Shown one piece after another: positions 43,188-52,186 of a stretch of DNA of 64,000 bases (its first letter is position 1; every line of letters starts with the position of its first letter). Source of the stretch: DATFVA01 sp963832355 (lineage in GTDB: Bacteria; Bacteroidota; Ignavibacteria; Ignavibacteriales; Ignavibacteriaceae); NCBI GenBank assembly GCA_963832355.1, contig CAWHTX010000003.1, forward strand, positions 186,001-250,000, given 5' to 3'. A model generated the notes under the pieces. The model ran no database searches. It was not told the origin of the DNA and saw only the letters and a program-made list of their open reading frames with translations. The position numbers and the translations under genes are program-made.

Positions 43188-44552
43188 ATGAGAAAGTTTC
43201 CATTTATAATTTTGTTTATAATAGCCGGAATAACTCTAACTCCGGCACAACAATCCAAATTATCATTCGATATTGATTATGCACAGTTTGCATTTGATCC
43301 TGATTCGAATATAGTTGAATTCTACTATTTGTTCGATACTTCTTCGATGCTGAAAATTAAAGAAGACTCCCTGGTGTATGTAGACGGCCTGCTTAAAATT
43401 GCCGTTGTTGATTCTGCAACCGGTAAAGCAGTTATTAATAGGGAGTGGCGTTTCAAAAACGGGTATAATAATTCTGAAAGTCAAAACCTGGCCGGAGTAC
43501 TTAAATTCGTTATACCTGAAGGTGTTTATGAATGTACCTTTACAGGCGCAAATTACTCAGATACACTGAATGCTAAGAGTTATTCAGAAAGGATAAAAGT
43601 TGATCCTATCCTTGATAAAAAATTCAGTTTGAGTAATCTTGAACTTGCATCAAGAATTTTACCGGAAAGCAGCAACAAGGGATCTATTTTTTATAAAAAC
43701 ACGTATGAAATTATACCTGTTCCGAACTTAATATTTGGTGAAAATCAGCCGGTTCTTTTTTATTACCTGGAAATGTATAACCTAAATAAGGCAACAGAGG
43801 GGACACCGCTGGTGATGATTACTCAGGTTCATAATAATGCCAGATTTTTCGTGAATAAAAGATCGGATGTGGCTCACACAGAAAATAGCAGGGTGGAAGT
43901 TGGCAGTGTTAATGTTAACAAACTTCCAACCGGCGCCTATGTCTTATCTGTTTCTTTAATTGACAGTATTAAGAACTACGGCGTTACTTCGTCAAAAAAA
44001 TTCTTTGTTTATAATCCGGGAATTAAACAGGATAGCCTCACCGTTGTGGATGCAAGAACAATCAATACGCAGTTTTATGCCCTTTCAGAGGAGGAGCTTG
44101 ACAATATATTTGCCAGGTCGGAATATATAGCTTCTAATGAAGAGGTTGACCAGTACAATAGCTTATCAGGTGAGGATGCAAAGAGAGAATTCCTGGTTAG
44201 ATTCTGGAATAACAGAGATAAGGATCCTTCTACTCCAAGAAATGAGTTTTACGAGGAGTATATGAAGAGAATTGATTATGCGAATCAAAAATTCGGGAAT
44301 ATTAAGATCGATGGCTGGGAGACTGACCGTGGACGAGTATATATAACATATGGTCCACCGAGTGAGATTGACAGGTATCCGAATGTCGGTAATACCAAAC
44401 CGTATGAGATATGGCTTTACAATGATATTGAAGGCGGGGTTCAGTTTGTTTTTGGTGATCTGATCGGTCTATCAAATTATCAGTTGCTTCATTCTACAAA
44501 ACGCGGTGAAATAAATGATCCAAACTGGGAACGAAGGATAAGAGCTCTTTAA
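43188..44552 (+). CDS. GWxTD domain-containing secreted protein, copy 1
   Basis: 454 aa. A signal peptide (about 1-20, ending LTPAQ), a beta-rich domain of about 260 residues (FDIDYAQFAFDPDSNIVEFY and so on), then the GWxTD domain: LSEEELDNIFARSEYIAS, FWNNRDKDPSTPRNEFYEEY, the name-giving GWETDRGRVYITYGPPSEID and KPYEIWLYND. GWxTD proteins are common in Bacteroidota/Chlorobi and Acidobacteria; molecular function unknown. The paralogue directly downstream shares the whole layout. It starts 26 bases after the terminator, so its promoter must overlap the terminator region. Confidence 0.88.
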   Translation: MRKFPFIILFIIAGITLTPAQQSKLSFDIDYAQFAFDPDSNIVEFYYLFDTSSMLKIKEDSLVYVDGLLKIAVVDSATGKAVINREWRFKNGYNNSESQNLAGVLKFVIPEGVYECTFTGANYSDTLNAKSYSERIKVDPILDKKFSLSNLELASRILPESSNKGSIFYKNTYEIIPVPNLIFGENQPVLFYYLEMYNLNKATEGTPLVMITQVHNNARFFVNKRSDVAHTENSRVEVGSVNVNKLPTGAYVLSVSLIDSIKNYGVTSSKKFFVYNPGIKQDSLTVVDARTINTQFYALSEEELDNIFARSEYIASNEEVDQYNSLSGEDAKREFLVRFWNNRDKDPSTPRNEFYEEYMKRIDYANQKFGNIKIDGWETDRGRVYITYGPPSEIDRYPNVGNTKPYEIWLYNDIEGGVQFVFGDLIGLSNYQLLHSTKRGEINDPNWERRIRAL

Positions 44553-44598
44553 TAGAAAATCGTTCTCAGGAGTGTTTAATTAAAGTGAATTATTTTAT

Positions 44599-45966
44599 AT
44601 GAAAAAAATTGTTTTATTTTTTGCCCTGATTTTTTCGGTCATTACAAATGCCCAGGATTTTAAAGTTGACTTCGATTATTCCAGGTTTTTTTATAATGAT
44701 TCGAGTAATTATATAGAAATTTATTACTCATTTTATGAACCTCAGCTTAAACAGGTTATGACTGATAACCAGCTTATTGTAAAGGGAATACTTAATATTA
44801 AAATCCTTAATCAGGATGGTACTGATACACTGGTGAATAGAAATTACCAGTTTGAAAATATTGTTGGCGACTCATTATCTGAAAACCATCAGAAGTCTTT
44901 TACCGGAAATATAGCATATGTTCTTCCCCTCGGTGAATACCAGTGCACTTTAACGGGTATAGACGGAAATGATATGAGCAAATTAGACAGTCTCTCATTT
45001 CCTATTACAATATCCGAGCTTCCTGGTGACAGGTTTTCCATTAGTGATCTTGAAATTGCTTCAAAAATCACGCATTCAGATCAGGTAAATTCTATGTTTT
45101 ACAAAAATACTTATGAGGTTATCCCCAATCCCAGCGGTATTTTTGGTCAGGAAATTCCCGTACTTTACTTCTATTCAGAGATTTATAATCTAAAGAATAC
45201 TGATGGGTCAGAGAACCTTAAAGTAGATCATTTACTGCTGAATTCTAATAATAAAACAGTTTTCAAGAAATCCAGATTATTTCCAAGAAGCTCGGAATCT
45301 GCGGTTGATGTAGGAGCGATTAATATTTCAAAATTCCCATCGGGAGCCTATACGCTTGTTAATGTTGCTACCGATACAGTTAAGAACCTGACAGTTTACT
45401 CTTCCAAAAAAATATTCATTTATAATCCGGGAGTAGTAGATACAACACCTGTTGCTTCTGCAGACAACAGTGTTCTTACTTCTGAATTTGCATCTATGTC
45501 TGAAGAAGAACTGGATCAGGTATTTAATGAGTCGAAGTATGTAGCGACAACGCAGGAAAAGGATCAATGGGAAGCTTTAAAAAGTGAGGATGCAAAAAAG
45601 AAATTTTTGTTTGCCTTCTGGAAGGCACGTGATTTAACTCCCGCCACACCGGTGAATGAAAATAAAAGAGAATATTTTGAGCGTGTTAAGAAAGCAAATA
45701 AGCTTTACTCTAACATTCAGCGAAAAGGCTGGAAAACAGATCGGGGACGGGTACTGCTTCTCTATGGTGAGCCCACCGAGATCGAAAGATATCCAAACCA
45801 GGTGGATACAAAACCCTATGAGGTTTGGCGTTATAACGACCTGGAAGGCGGCGTAGTATTTATATTTGCCGATCTGACCGGTTTTTCGGATTATACTTTA
45901 ATAAATTCCACCAAGCGTGGGGAGCTTTCTGATCCTGACTGGCAAAGAAAAATCAACTCTCACTGA
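44599..45966 (+). CDS. GWxTD domain-containing secreted protein, copy 2
   Basis: 455 aa, nearly the length of its upstream neighbour and colinear with it: signal peptide (ending TNAQ), DFKVDFDYSRFFYNDSSNYI, SMSEEELDQVFNESKYVA, FWKARDLTPATPVNENKREY, GWKTDRGRVLLLYGEPTEIE, KPYEVWRYNDLEGGVVF. The pair clearly arose by tandem duplication and has since diverged. A terminator follows at once. Confidence 0.88.
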   Translation: MKKIVLFFALIFSVITNAQDFKVDFDYSRFFYNDSSNYIEIYYSFYEPQLKQVMTDNQLIVKGILNIKILNQDGTDTLVNRNYQFENIVGDSLSENHQKSFTGNIAYVLPLGEYQCTLTGIDGNDMSKLDSLSFPITISELPGDRFSISDLEIASKITHSDQVNSMFYKNTYEVIPNPSGIFGQEIPVLYFYSEIYNLKNTDGSENLKVDHLLLNSNNKTVFKKSRLFPRSSESAVDVGAINISKFPSGAYTLVNVATDTVKNLTVYSSKKIFIYNPGVVDTTPVASADNSVLTSEFASMSEEELDQVFNESKYVATTQEKDQWEALKSEDAKKKFLFAFWKARDLTPATPVNENKREYFERVKKANKLYSNIQRKGWKTDRGRVLLLYGEPTEIERYPNQVDTKPYEVWRYNDLEGGVVFIFADLTGFSDYTLINSTKRGELSDPDWQRKINSH

Positions 45967-45970
45967 TTTT

Positions 45971-46000
45971 ACGGGGGATTTAATCCCCCTTCATTTTTTG
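45971..46000 (+). terminator. Rho-independent terminator after the GWxTD pair
   Basis: GGGGGAT (45973-45979) and ATCCCCC (45983-45989) form a tight hairpin with a 3-base loop, followed by TTCATTTTTT. Confidence 0.88.
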
Positions 46001-46068
46001 AATTCCTTTCTTATATCAACATATCTTAATTATTTTAAAGGCTATACATTAAATTATTTCGGGCAGAA

Positions 46069-46938
46069 TTGCAGAATTTAATTGAATATATCTTTTTTGT
46101 ACTGTTCAGTTATCTCGTAAGGATAACAGGGCTGAAGACTGCAAGACATCTCGCTACTGCAATGGCAGTACTTTTCTTCTACGTCATACCAATACGGAAA
46201 AAAACTGTAATTGAAAATTTATCGTTTGCCTTTCCTTCATATTCCAGCCGGAAAATTAATAAAGTAGCTTACAACTGTTATAAAAGTTTCTCAATAACAC
46301 TAATGGAGCTGCTCTCGATTCCATGGCTGAGTAGCGAACAGATGAAAAATATGATTTCCTGCAGCAATTCTGATCTGATTATTGAGCGGTATAAGGAAAA
46401 TAAAGGGGTAATTCTCCTTTCCGCACATTTTGCTAACTGGGAATATATTGCTCTGTCTGTAAGCCTGCAGATAGGTATCCCTTTCCATGTAGTTGTTAAA
46501 CCGCAGAGGAATCCGTACGTTACCAGGTGGCTTGAAAAGGCACGTACTAAATGGATCAATAAAATAATTCCTTCGGGAATTTCAATAAGGCAGGTATATA
46601 AGGAACTTCTTGATAAGAATATTGTGGCCATGGTTGCAGACCAGAGAGGACCGCGCGAGGGAATTAAACTGGATTTTCTGGGGAGACCTGCATATTTTTT
46701 CCCCGGCCCCGCTTTACTCTCTATTAAAACAAGCGCTCCTCTTTTATATGGTATTCCGGTAAGACAAAACGATTATACATATAAAGCTGAAATATTTGAA
46801 GTTAGTAAAGATAATCTTCCGGAAAATGAAGACGAAAAAGTTTTAGAACTAACCAGAAGACATAAAGAGTATATGGAGAAACTTATCAGAGAACATCCCG
46901 AACAGTGGTTATGGATGCATAAAAGATGGAAATACTGA
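46069..46938 (+). CDS. Lipid A-type lauroyl acyltransferase (LpxL/HtrB family)
   Basis: 289 aa with one N-terminal membrane helix (about 8-20), as usual for HtrB-like enzymes. The catalytic HX4E motif is HFANWE (His120, Glu125). VVKPQRNP, ADQRGPREGIKLDFLGRPA and PLLYGIPVR follow the family order, and the C-terminal HPEQWLWMHKRWKY is diagnostic. It likely adds a secondary acyl chain to lipid A or another glycolipid at the inner membrane. No ATG fits the N-terminus, so TTG at 46069 is taken. It overlaps the GT9 gene, which fits an LPS-core locus. Confidence 0.9.
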   Translation: MQNLIEYIFFVLFSYLVRITGLKTARHLATAMAVLFFYVIPIRKKTVIENLSFAFPSYSSRKINKVAYNCYKSFSITLMELLSIPWLSSEQMKNMISCSNSDLIIERYKENKGVILLSAHFANWEYIALSVSLQIGIPFHVVVKPQRNPYVTRWLEKARTKWINKIIPSGISIRQVYKELLDKNIVAMVADQRGPREGIKLDFLGRPAYFFPGPALLSIKTSAPLLYGIPVRQNDYTYKAEIFEVSKDNLPENEDEKVLELTRRHKEYMEKLIREHPEQWLWMHKRWKY

Positions 46939-47957
46939 TGGAAAAATTTCTCATTATACAGACGGCATTTATAGGTGATGCGGTACTTACACTGCCCATG
47001 ATACAAAAACTGAAGGAACTGAACCCGGAAAGTTTAATTGATGTAATAGCAATCCCTTCAACGACAGAGATTTTCGGTCTCTCACCGGCGGTCAACCATG
47101 TCCATGTCTTTGATAAACGGGGTAAACATAAAAATTTATTCAGGTTGTATAAATTTGCAGAATTCATTAAACAGAATAAGTATACCAGGATTTATGCCCC
47201 ACACAGGTCACTAAGGACCTCCATCCTTGTAATGTTATCGGGAGTTCGTGAAACTTATGGTTTTAACGTTAACAGTCTGCCGCATATTTATAAATACCTG
47301 GCCGAATATGAAAAAGCATCACATGAAGTCGAACGAAATCTGAGCTTAATCCGGTATCCTGTTGAAGAAGATAACTGGAAGATACTACCAAAAGTAAAAA
47401 TTCCTCCCGCAGCTGAAAGAAAGGTAGATGATTATCTGGGTGAATTCGGAACGAAGGAAGGTTTTACGGCTGTGGCACCAGGAAGTGTATGGAATACTAA
47501 AATATATCCGCCTGAGTATATGGAACAGATAATTCGTTATTTATCTAAAGAGTATGGACAGGTTTTTATAATAGGGGGGGAGAGTGACAAAGAGATTTGC
47601 AGCGGATTTGCGGATAGTATTCAAGGGAATGTAAAGTCAACAGCAGGCGATTTCAATTTTGCAGAGAGTATAGCTTTACTCAGACGTGCGAAAATACTAA
47701 TTTCAAATGATTCTGCCCCTGCACACCTGGGAATGTGTGCCGATATTCCTGTGTTGATGCTGTACTGTTCCACAGTACCTGATTTTGGTTTTTATCCTTA
47801 TAACAAAAAAAGCTATTTTTTATCCTTTAACGATTTATTTTGCAAACCCTGTGGAATTCATGGCTTTGATGAATGTCCCCTGGGTAGTTTTGCCTGCGGT
47901 TATAATTTGAAACCGGAAACTGTTATACAAAGAATAAAGGAAATGATGAATGACTGA
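46938..47957 (+). CDS. Glycosyltransferase family 9 (heptosyltransferase-like)
   Basis: About 339 aa from the ATG at 46938, which overlaps the acyltransferase stop (TGATG); an ATG at 46926 adds four residues. EKFLIIQTAFIGDAVLTLPM is the typical GT9 opening ('r.lii....iGD.vlt.P'). VAPGSVWNTKIYPPEYMEQI, FIIGGESD, LLRRAKILISNDSAPAHLG and DECPLGSFACG match ADP-heptose:LPS heptosyltransferases. Probably builds the LPS inner core. It overlaps the next gene by 8 bases. Confidence 0.88.
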   Translation: MEKFLIIQTAFIGDAVLTLPMIQKLKELNPESLIDVIAIPSTTEIFGLSPAVNHVHVFDKRGKHKNLFRLYKFAEFIKQNKYTRIYAPHRSLRTSILVMLSGVRETYGFNVNSLPHIYKYLAEYEKASHEVERNLSLIRYPVEEDNWKILPKVKIPPAAERKVDDYLGEFGTKEGFTAVAPGSVWNTKIYPPEYMEQIIRYLSKEYGQVFIIGGESDKEICSGFADSIQGNVKSTAGDFNFAESIALLRRAKILISNDSAPAHLGMCADIPVLMLYCSTVPDFGFYPYNKKSYFLSFNDLFCKPCGIHGFDECPLGSFACGYNLKPETVIQRIKEMMND

Positions 47958-48585
47958 GACATCGTCTCCCGAAATAATAAATATTGATAAAAAACTTGAT
48001 TCTGCCATTGCAAGGGCAAAGAAATTTTACCTGGAAGGGACGGTCTTTATATATCCCACGGATACAATTTACGGGTTCGGGGCAAATCCTTTTAATGAAG
48101 ATGCCGTGAAAAGGATTAATACAATAAAAGGAAGGCACGATTTGAAACCTTACATACTTTTGGTAGATGGCATTGATACTCTGGTAAAATATATTGACAT
48201 AAAGAGTGAAAAGCACCTTGACTTCCTTCTGGCAATCTGGCCTAACCCTGTATCCGTAATTCTGAACTTAAACAGCAGAACCAGGAGTATTTTAAATCAA
48301 AAAACAGCAGCATTCAGGATTCCTAACCACAGGTTCTGTCTTAAGCTTCTTCAGCAGATTAAAATGCCTCTGATTTCAACCAGCGTAAACAGAAGTAATG
48401 ATGAGCCTTTGACCGAAATAAGTATGATCAAAGATACTTTTGGTTCAGAAATCGATGCTATTTTTTATTCTGATAAGAAATCATTTATAACAGCGTCAAC
48501 TCTCATCGATCTCAGTGATTCAGACCCCCGGCTCATCAGAGAAGGAAAGATAAAATTTGAAGATTTGCTTGAAAAATTCCGGTGA
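47950..48585 (+). CDS. Sua5/YrdC/TsaC family protein (threonylcarbamoyl-AMP synthase-like)
   Basis: 211 aa YrdC fold. FIYPTDTIYGFGANPFNEDA is the substrate-binding motif, KGRHDLKPYILLV follows, then IWPNPVSVIL, AAFRIPNHRFCLKLLQ, ISTSVNRSNDEPLTEI and STLIDLSDSDPRLIREGKI. These are the ATP, threonine and bicarbonate pocket residues used in making threonylcarbamoyl adenosine (t6A) of tRNAs. It lacks the C-terminal Sua5 domain, so it is TsaC-like in length. The coding frame overlaps the GT9 gene by 8 bases. Confidence 0.88.
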   Translation: MTETSSPEIINIDKKLDSAIARAKKFYLEGTVFIYPTDTIYGFGANPFNEDAVKRINTIKGRHDLKPYILLVDGIDTLVKYIDIKSEKHLDFLLAIWPNPVSVILNLNSRTRSILNQKTAAFRIPNHRFCLKLLQQIKMPLISTSVNRSNDEPLTEISMIKDTFGSEIDAIFYSDKKSFITASTLIDLSDSDPRLIREGKIKFEDLLEKFR

Positions 48586-48620
48586 CTCATGCAAGTTTTA
48601 AATATTGAACAGTAAGAGTT

Positions 48621-49475
48621 ATGAATATTAAAGAAAAAGCAAAAAGAGTAACTGATTCTTTTAAGAATTTAAAAGGGCTTTCGGTTATTATTCTTCCGGA
48701 TTTCGGAAAGGCTGATACACGAACCTATAGGTTCGGGATATCCCGGGTGGCGGGTATTCTTGCTTTTTATACCATCACTTTTGCTATCTTCGGGTTCCTA
48801 ATACTTGGTTTAACTCCTCTGCGGGATATAATTTTTCCGGGGAGCGGTTTGTCCAAACCAGAGATTACAAAGATTAATGAATTGAATAACAGACTGAACC
48901 AGGTTACCAGGGAGCTTGAACATCTCAAAAGTACGAACGAAAAGCTGAAATTTGCCATCGGACTTGGGGATTCCACATTACTTAAATCGTCGGATAAGGA
49001 CAAAGACAGCGTCAAAGAGGGGCGAAAGAAAAACCCTTATGGTGGTAATATTTTCGCTATCATGAATGAATTATTCGGAGGGGGAAAAGAAAATCAGGAA
49101 AAAAACTATTATTTCAGTAAACCTGCAGATAGTTTTATCAGCAGAGGTTTTGATCCGGAGAAAGGACATATGGGCATCGATTTTGTTGTAAAATCCGGTA
49201 CCCCGGTTTATGCCGCGTCCAATGGCTACGTGATTTTTTCCGATTATACAACAAAAGATGGATATATGATGATTCTGAATCACAATAATGGTTATATTAC
49301 GGTATATAAACATTGTTCTGTGTTATTAAAAAGAGCCAGAGAAACTGTACTGCAAGGTGAGATAATTGCACTGAGTGGTAATACCGGTGAGATATCTACC
49401 GGCGCTCACCTGCATTTTGAGGTATGGAGGGATGGTGAACCAATTGACCCTAAAACGGTTTTAATAAACTATTAA
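48621..49475 (+). CDS. M23 family metallopeptidase (LytM-type) with N-terminal membrane anchor
   Basis: 284 aa. A short cytoplasmic basic region, one membrane helix at about 50-73, a coiled coil at about 90-118, then a LytM domain (about 170-284). The Zn ligands are present: His and Asp in GHMGID and the HLHFE motif; YKHCS and SGNTGEISTGAH also match. It likely cleaves or remodels peptidoglycan cross-bridges in the periplasm. The bactofilin gene follows 12 bases on; M23 peptidases and bactofilins are often paired as cell-shape modules. Confidence 0.9.
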   Translation: MNIKEKAKRVTDSFKNLKGLSVIILPDFGKADTRTYRFGISRVAGILAFYTITFAIFGFLILGLTPLRDIIFPGSGLSKPEITKINELNNRLNQVTRELEHLKSTNEKLKFAIGLGDSTLLKSSDKDKDSVKEGRKKNPYGGNIFAIMNELFGGGKENQEKNYYFSKPADSFISRGFDPEKGHMGIDFVVKSGTPVYAASNGYVIFSDYTTKDGYMMILNHNNGYITVYKHCSVLLKRARETVLQGEIIALSGNTGEISTGAHLHFEVWRDGEPIDPKTVLINY

Positions 49476-49487
49476 AGGAGAACTGCT

Positions 49488-49895
49488 TTGAAACAGAGAA
49501 ACACAAATGAAGGGAAAGATGAAGTGACAATAATAAGCGCAGGAGTCGTAATAGAGGGGAAGCTTACGAGCAATGGCAATGTGCGCGTGGATGGATCCGT
49601 TAATGGTGATATTTCTGCTAACGGAAATGTTACGGTGGGAGAAAACGGTGAAGTGAGCGGGGAAATTCACGCAGAAGCTATCATTGTCGGGGGAAAAGTC
49701 ACCGGCACGGTAAAGTCCAGAGATAAATTAACCCTGGAAGCTAAAGCAGTACTAAAAGGTGATATTCTCACCAAGATCCTCGTTGTTGAGGCAGGAGCCC
49801 AGTTTGACGGACAAAGTAAAATGAATGAGAAGGAAACATCTAAACCGCCTCAGCCTCAATCTCCGACGCCATCAGGAAATGAAAAACAAGGATGA
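49488..49895 (+). CDS. Bactofilin (polymer-forming cytoskeletal protein)
   Basis: 135 aa. The TTG start at 49488 has AAAGGAG 11 bases before it. The core (about residues 13-105) is a right-handed beta helix with the pattern ISAGVVIEGKLTSNGNVRVD, GSVNGDISANGNVTVGENGE and VSGEIHAEAIIVGGKVTGTV, followed by a Pro/Gln-rich tail. Bactofilins polymerise without nucleotides and localise cell-wall enzymes. Its M23 partner is immediately upstream. The stop overlaps the atpZ/I-like start by 17 bases, tying it to the ATP synthase operon. Confidence 0.93.
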   Translation: MKQRNTNEGKDEVTIISAGVVIEGKLTSNGNVRVDGSVNGDISANGNVTVGENGEVSGEIHAEAIIVGGKVTGTVKSRDKLTLEAKAVLKGDILTKILVVEAGAQFDGQSKMNEKETSKPPQPQSPTPSGNEKQG

Positions 49896-50112
49896 AAACG
49901 AAGACGGCCGGAGTAATTTTGCGGTAAACTATGGTCAGTACCTCGGCCTGGGTCTTCAGCTGGCCGTCACTGTAATAGTGATGGTATTTCTGGGCATCTG
50001 GCTTGATGATAAATTCAACACCAGTCCCTGGCTCACGGTTGTATTTTCCTTTCTGGGGATAGCCTCAGCACTCTATAGTTTTATAAAGACAGTTTTGAAG
50101 TCCGAAAAATGA
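49879..50112 (+). CDS. AtpZ/AtpI family protein
   Basis: 77 aa from the ATG at 49879; a longer reading from 49825 runs through the bactofilin tail and is unlikely. An acidic N-terminus, then two membrane helices: GLGLQLAVTVIVMVFLGIWL with the conserved D-D-K-F, and PWLTVVFSFLGIASALYSF. This is the AtpZ (DUF/F0F1-ATPase assembly) pattern found at the head of atp operons, implicated in c-ring assembly and cation transport. Overlaps the next gene by 4 bases. Confidence 0.85.
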   Translation: MKNKDENEDGRSNFAVNYGQYLGLGLQLAVTVIVMVFLGIWLDDKFNTSPWLTVVFSFLGIASALYSFIKTVLKSEK

Positions 50113-50486
50113 CGAATAGCGGCCGAATTGCAATTTTTCTGACAGCCAGCAGTCTGGTTTTCCCCCTGGGACTCATCTTAATGTACATTTTCAGCATTTT
50201 CAGCGTCAACATTTTCACTGCGTGGATAACAGGATGGGGGGTGGTTTTTATAGGTTTTGTATATGAATTGTTGCTTGTTAAGAAAGGTTTGGTGAAAAGC
50301 GATAAGTCATTTATTCGTAATACTTTAGGGGCAATGTCAGTCAGATTATTCAGCACCGTCGTTATGGTTTTTATTTGCCTCGTTTTCTTGGAATTAAATC
50401 AGAATAATTTTATATTTTCAATCCTCATTTTTTATTTTTTTTATTTAATCATTGAAATTATTTACCTGAATTTTAGAAGTTACTGA
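50109..50486 (+). CDS. Small membrane protein of the atp operon (AtpI-like, uncertain)
   Basis: 125 aa with four hydrophobic segments (about 8-30, 34-53, 72-92, 96-120), no recognisable motif. Position between atpZ/I and atpB and the four-helix layout match the ATP synthase I (AtpI) type of operon gene, but sequence identity is not evident to me. It is coupled to AtpZ by a 4-base overlap and precedes atpB by 8 bases. Confidence 0.6.
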   Translation: MTNSGRIAIFLTASSLVFPLGLILMYIFSIFSVNIFTAWITGWGVVFIGFVYELLLVKKGLVKSDKSFIRNTLGAMSVRLFSTVVMVFICLVFLELNQNNFIFSILIFYFFYLIIEIIYLNFRSY

Positions 50487-50494
50487 TTCAGTTT

Positions 50495-51343
50495 ATGTAC
50501 TATACTGTTATTGATACATTAAATGCCGCGGATACCTTAAAACAGTCCGGGGGAAGCGACAGCGGGTGGATTCTGCACCATGTCATGGACTCAAATAATA
50601 TCGATTTTGGCCCCCTGGGTACATTAAACCTGCCTCATTGGGAGCTATTCGGGATTGATATCTCAATTACTAAGGATGTGTTTTACCTGTGGGTTGCAGC
50701 GATCATATTAGTGGCAGTTCTTTATTTTGTTTCCAGGAGATATAAAAAGTCACTAATTCCCAAAGGATTAACTAATCTTTTTGAAATAATGATAATTTTT
50801 GTCAGGGATGAAATCGTAAAACCCTCTATCGGCAAAGGTTATCAAATCTTTATGCCCTATCTCTTGTCCTTATTCTTTTTTATTCTGTTTGTAAATTTAC
50901 TGGGATTGATTCCCACCCCGCATCTGGTTGTTCCGACAGGAAATATTGGTGTTACTGCAAGCCTGGCACTCATTTCCTTTGTTGCAATCCAACTGGGCGG
51001 GATCAAGAGCCTGGGATTTTTTCCTTATCTGAAGAGCCTTGTTCCTTCGGGTATGCCGGGTTGGATTTTGGTGATCATGATCCCACTCGAGATATTAGGA
51101 TTATTAACAAAACCATTTGCTCTCTGCATTCGTCTTTTTGCGAATATGATTGCCGGACATATAGTCATCTTTTCACTGCTTGGTTTGATTTTTATTTTTC
51201 AGTCATATCTGGTATCACCGGTCTCAATTGGTTTTACTTTATTTATTGAGTTATTGGAAATTCTTATAGCTTTTATACAGGCTTATATTTTTACTATGCT
51301 CACTGCATTGTTTATAGGTATGGCAATGCATCCTGCGCATTAA
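50495..51343 (+). CDS. atpB: ATP synthase Fo subunit a
   Basis: 282 aa membrane protein with six to seven hydrophobic segments. The half-channel arginine is in CIRLFANMIAGH (helix 4 or 5), and GLIPTPHLVVPTGNIGVTA and the C-terminal EILIAFIQAYIFTMLTALFI are characteristic. With the c-ring it forms the proton path. A hydrophilic N-terminus of about 60 residues is longer than in E. coli but common in Bacteroidota. Confidence 0.96.
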   Translation: MYYTVIDTLNAADTLKQSGGSDSGWILHHVMDSNNIDFGPLGTLNLPHWELFGIDISITKDVFYLWVAAIILVAVLYFVSRRYKKSLIPKGLTNLFEIMIIFVRDEIVKPSIGKGYQIFMPYLLSLFFFILFVNLLGLIPTPHLVVPTGNIGVTASLALISFVAIQLGGIKSLGFFPYLKSLVPSGMPGWILVIMIPLEILGLLTKPFALCIRLFANMIAGHIVIFSLLGLIFIFQSYLVSPVSIGFTLFIELLEILIAFIQAYIFTMLTALFIGMAMHPAH

Positions 51344-51398
51344 TTGATTTTTCAACAAAAAATAACAAAAGAAAAAACACACTTATAGGAGGATAAAA

Positions 51399-51620
51399 AT
51401 GGATTTAGCTTGGTTAGGCGCTGGTATCGGTGCCGGAATTGCAGTAATTGGCGCGGGACTTGGAATAGGCAAATTAGCCGGTTCTGCTCTGGAAGCAATG
51501 GGAAGGCAGCCAGAAGCCGCTGGTGCGCTCAGAACTGCTATGATCATTGCTGCAGCTCTTATTGAAGGTATTGCATTCTTTGCTCTGGTTATTTGTATTC
51601 TCTTGGCAATTAAATCTTAA
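51399..51620 (+). CDS. atpE: ATP synthase Fo subunit c
   Basis: 73 aa, two-helix hairpin. Helix 1 has GAGIGAGIAVIGAGLGIGKL; the loop is GRQPEAAG; helix 2 carries the ion-binding Glu in ALIEGIAFFALV. The residue after this Glu is Gly, not Ser or Thr, and the helix-1 Gln of Na+-type rings is missing, so the ring is predicted to be proton-coupled. Strong ribosome binding site (TAGGAGG) before the ATG, as expected for a subunit needed in many copies. Confidence 0.97.
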   Translation: MDLAWLGAGIGAGIAVIGAGLGIGKLAGSALEAMGRQPEAAGALRTAMIIAAALIEGIAFFALVICILLAIKS

Positions 51621-51641
51621 ATTTAACATAGGATACTAATA

Positions 51642-52184
51642 ATGTTATTTGGTTTTAATGTAACATCTATTGCCATTTTACTTGAAGGAAAGATTGATTT
51701 GCTTGAAGTAAATCCGGGATTAATAGTCTGGGTAATTTTAACTTTTATCGTTCTTCTTTTTGTGCTGAAAAAAGTTGCCTGGAAGCCAATCCTGGCTGCC
51801 CTCGATCAGCGGGAAGCCGCTATAAAGGAATCGCTTGAGAAAGCAGAAAAGGCAAGAGAGGAGGCTCAGAAGGTTCTCGATGAGAATCAGGCGAACATTG
51901 CAAAAGCTGAAGAGGAATCTAAGAAAATTATTGATCAGAGCCGTGCTTATGCGGAAAAGCTGAAGGACCAGATGATACGTGAAAGCAAGGAACAGGCAAA
52001 GAAGATTGTTGATGATGCAGCTTCTGAAATAGAGAGAAAGCAAGACGCAGCTTTCAATGAACTGAAAAACCAGGTCGCTGAAATTGCAATAAACGCTGCT
52101 GAGAAAATTCTCAGGGAGAGCCTGAACAAAGAGTCGAATAAAAAGATTGTCGATAAATATATTAGCGATATATCCAGGAATTAA
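51642..52184 (+). CDS. atpF: ATP synthase subunit b
   Basis: 180 aa. One N-terminal membrane helix (about 27-45, LIVWVILTFIVLLFVLKKV) followed by a long charged coiled coil (ALDQREAAIKESLEKAEKAR onwards) that forms the peripheral stalk. 'W.P.l..l..R...i' is the family motif. Single copy here: no b' subunit is adjacent, so the stalk is probably a homodimer. 2 bases before atpH. Confidence 0.95.
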   Translation: MLFGFNVTSIAILLEGKIDLLEVNPGLIVWVILTFIVLLFVLKKVAWKPILAALDQREAAIKESLEKAEKAREEAQKVLDENQANIAKAEEESKKIIDQSRAYAEKLKDQMIRESKEQAKKIVDDAASEIERKQDAAFNELKNQVAEIAINAAEKILRESLNKESNKKIVDKYISDISRN

Positions 52185-52186
52185 GA

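Noticed and set aside
49825..49878. Longer N-terminus for the AtpZ/I-like protein
   Set aside because: It would be an out-of-frame reading of the bactofilin tail; the ATG at 49879 fits the family start.
51399..51620. Sodium-type c subunit
   Set aside because: The ion-site Glu is followed by Gly and the helix-1 Gln is missing, so the Na+ signature is absent.
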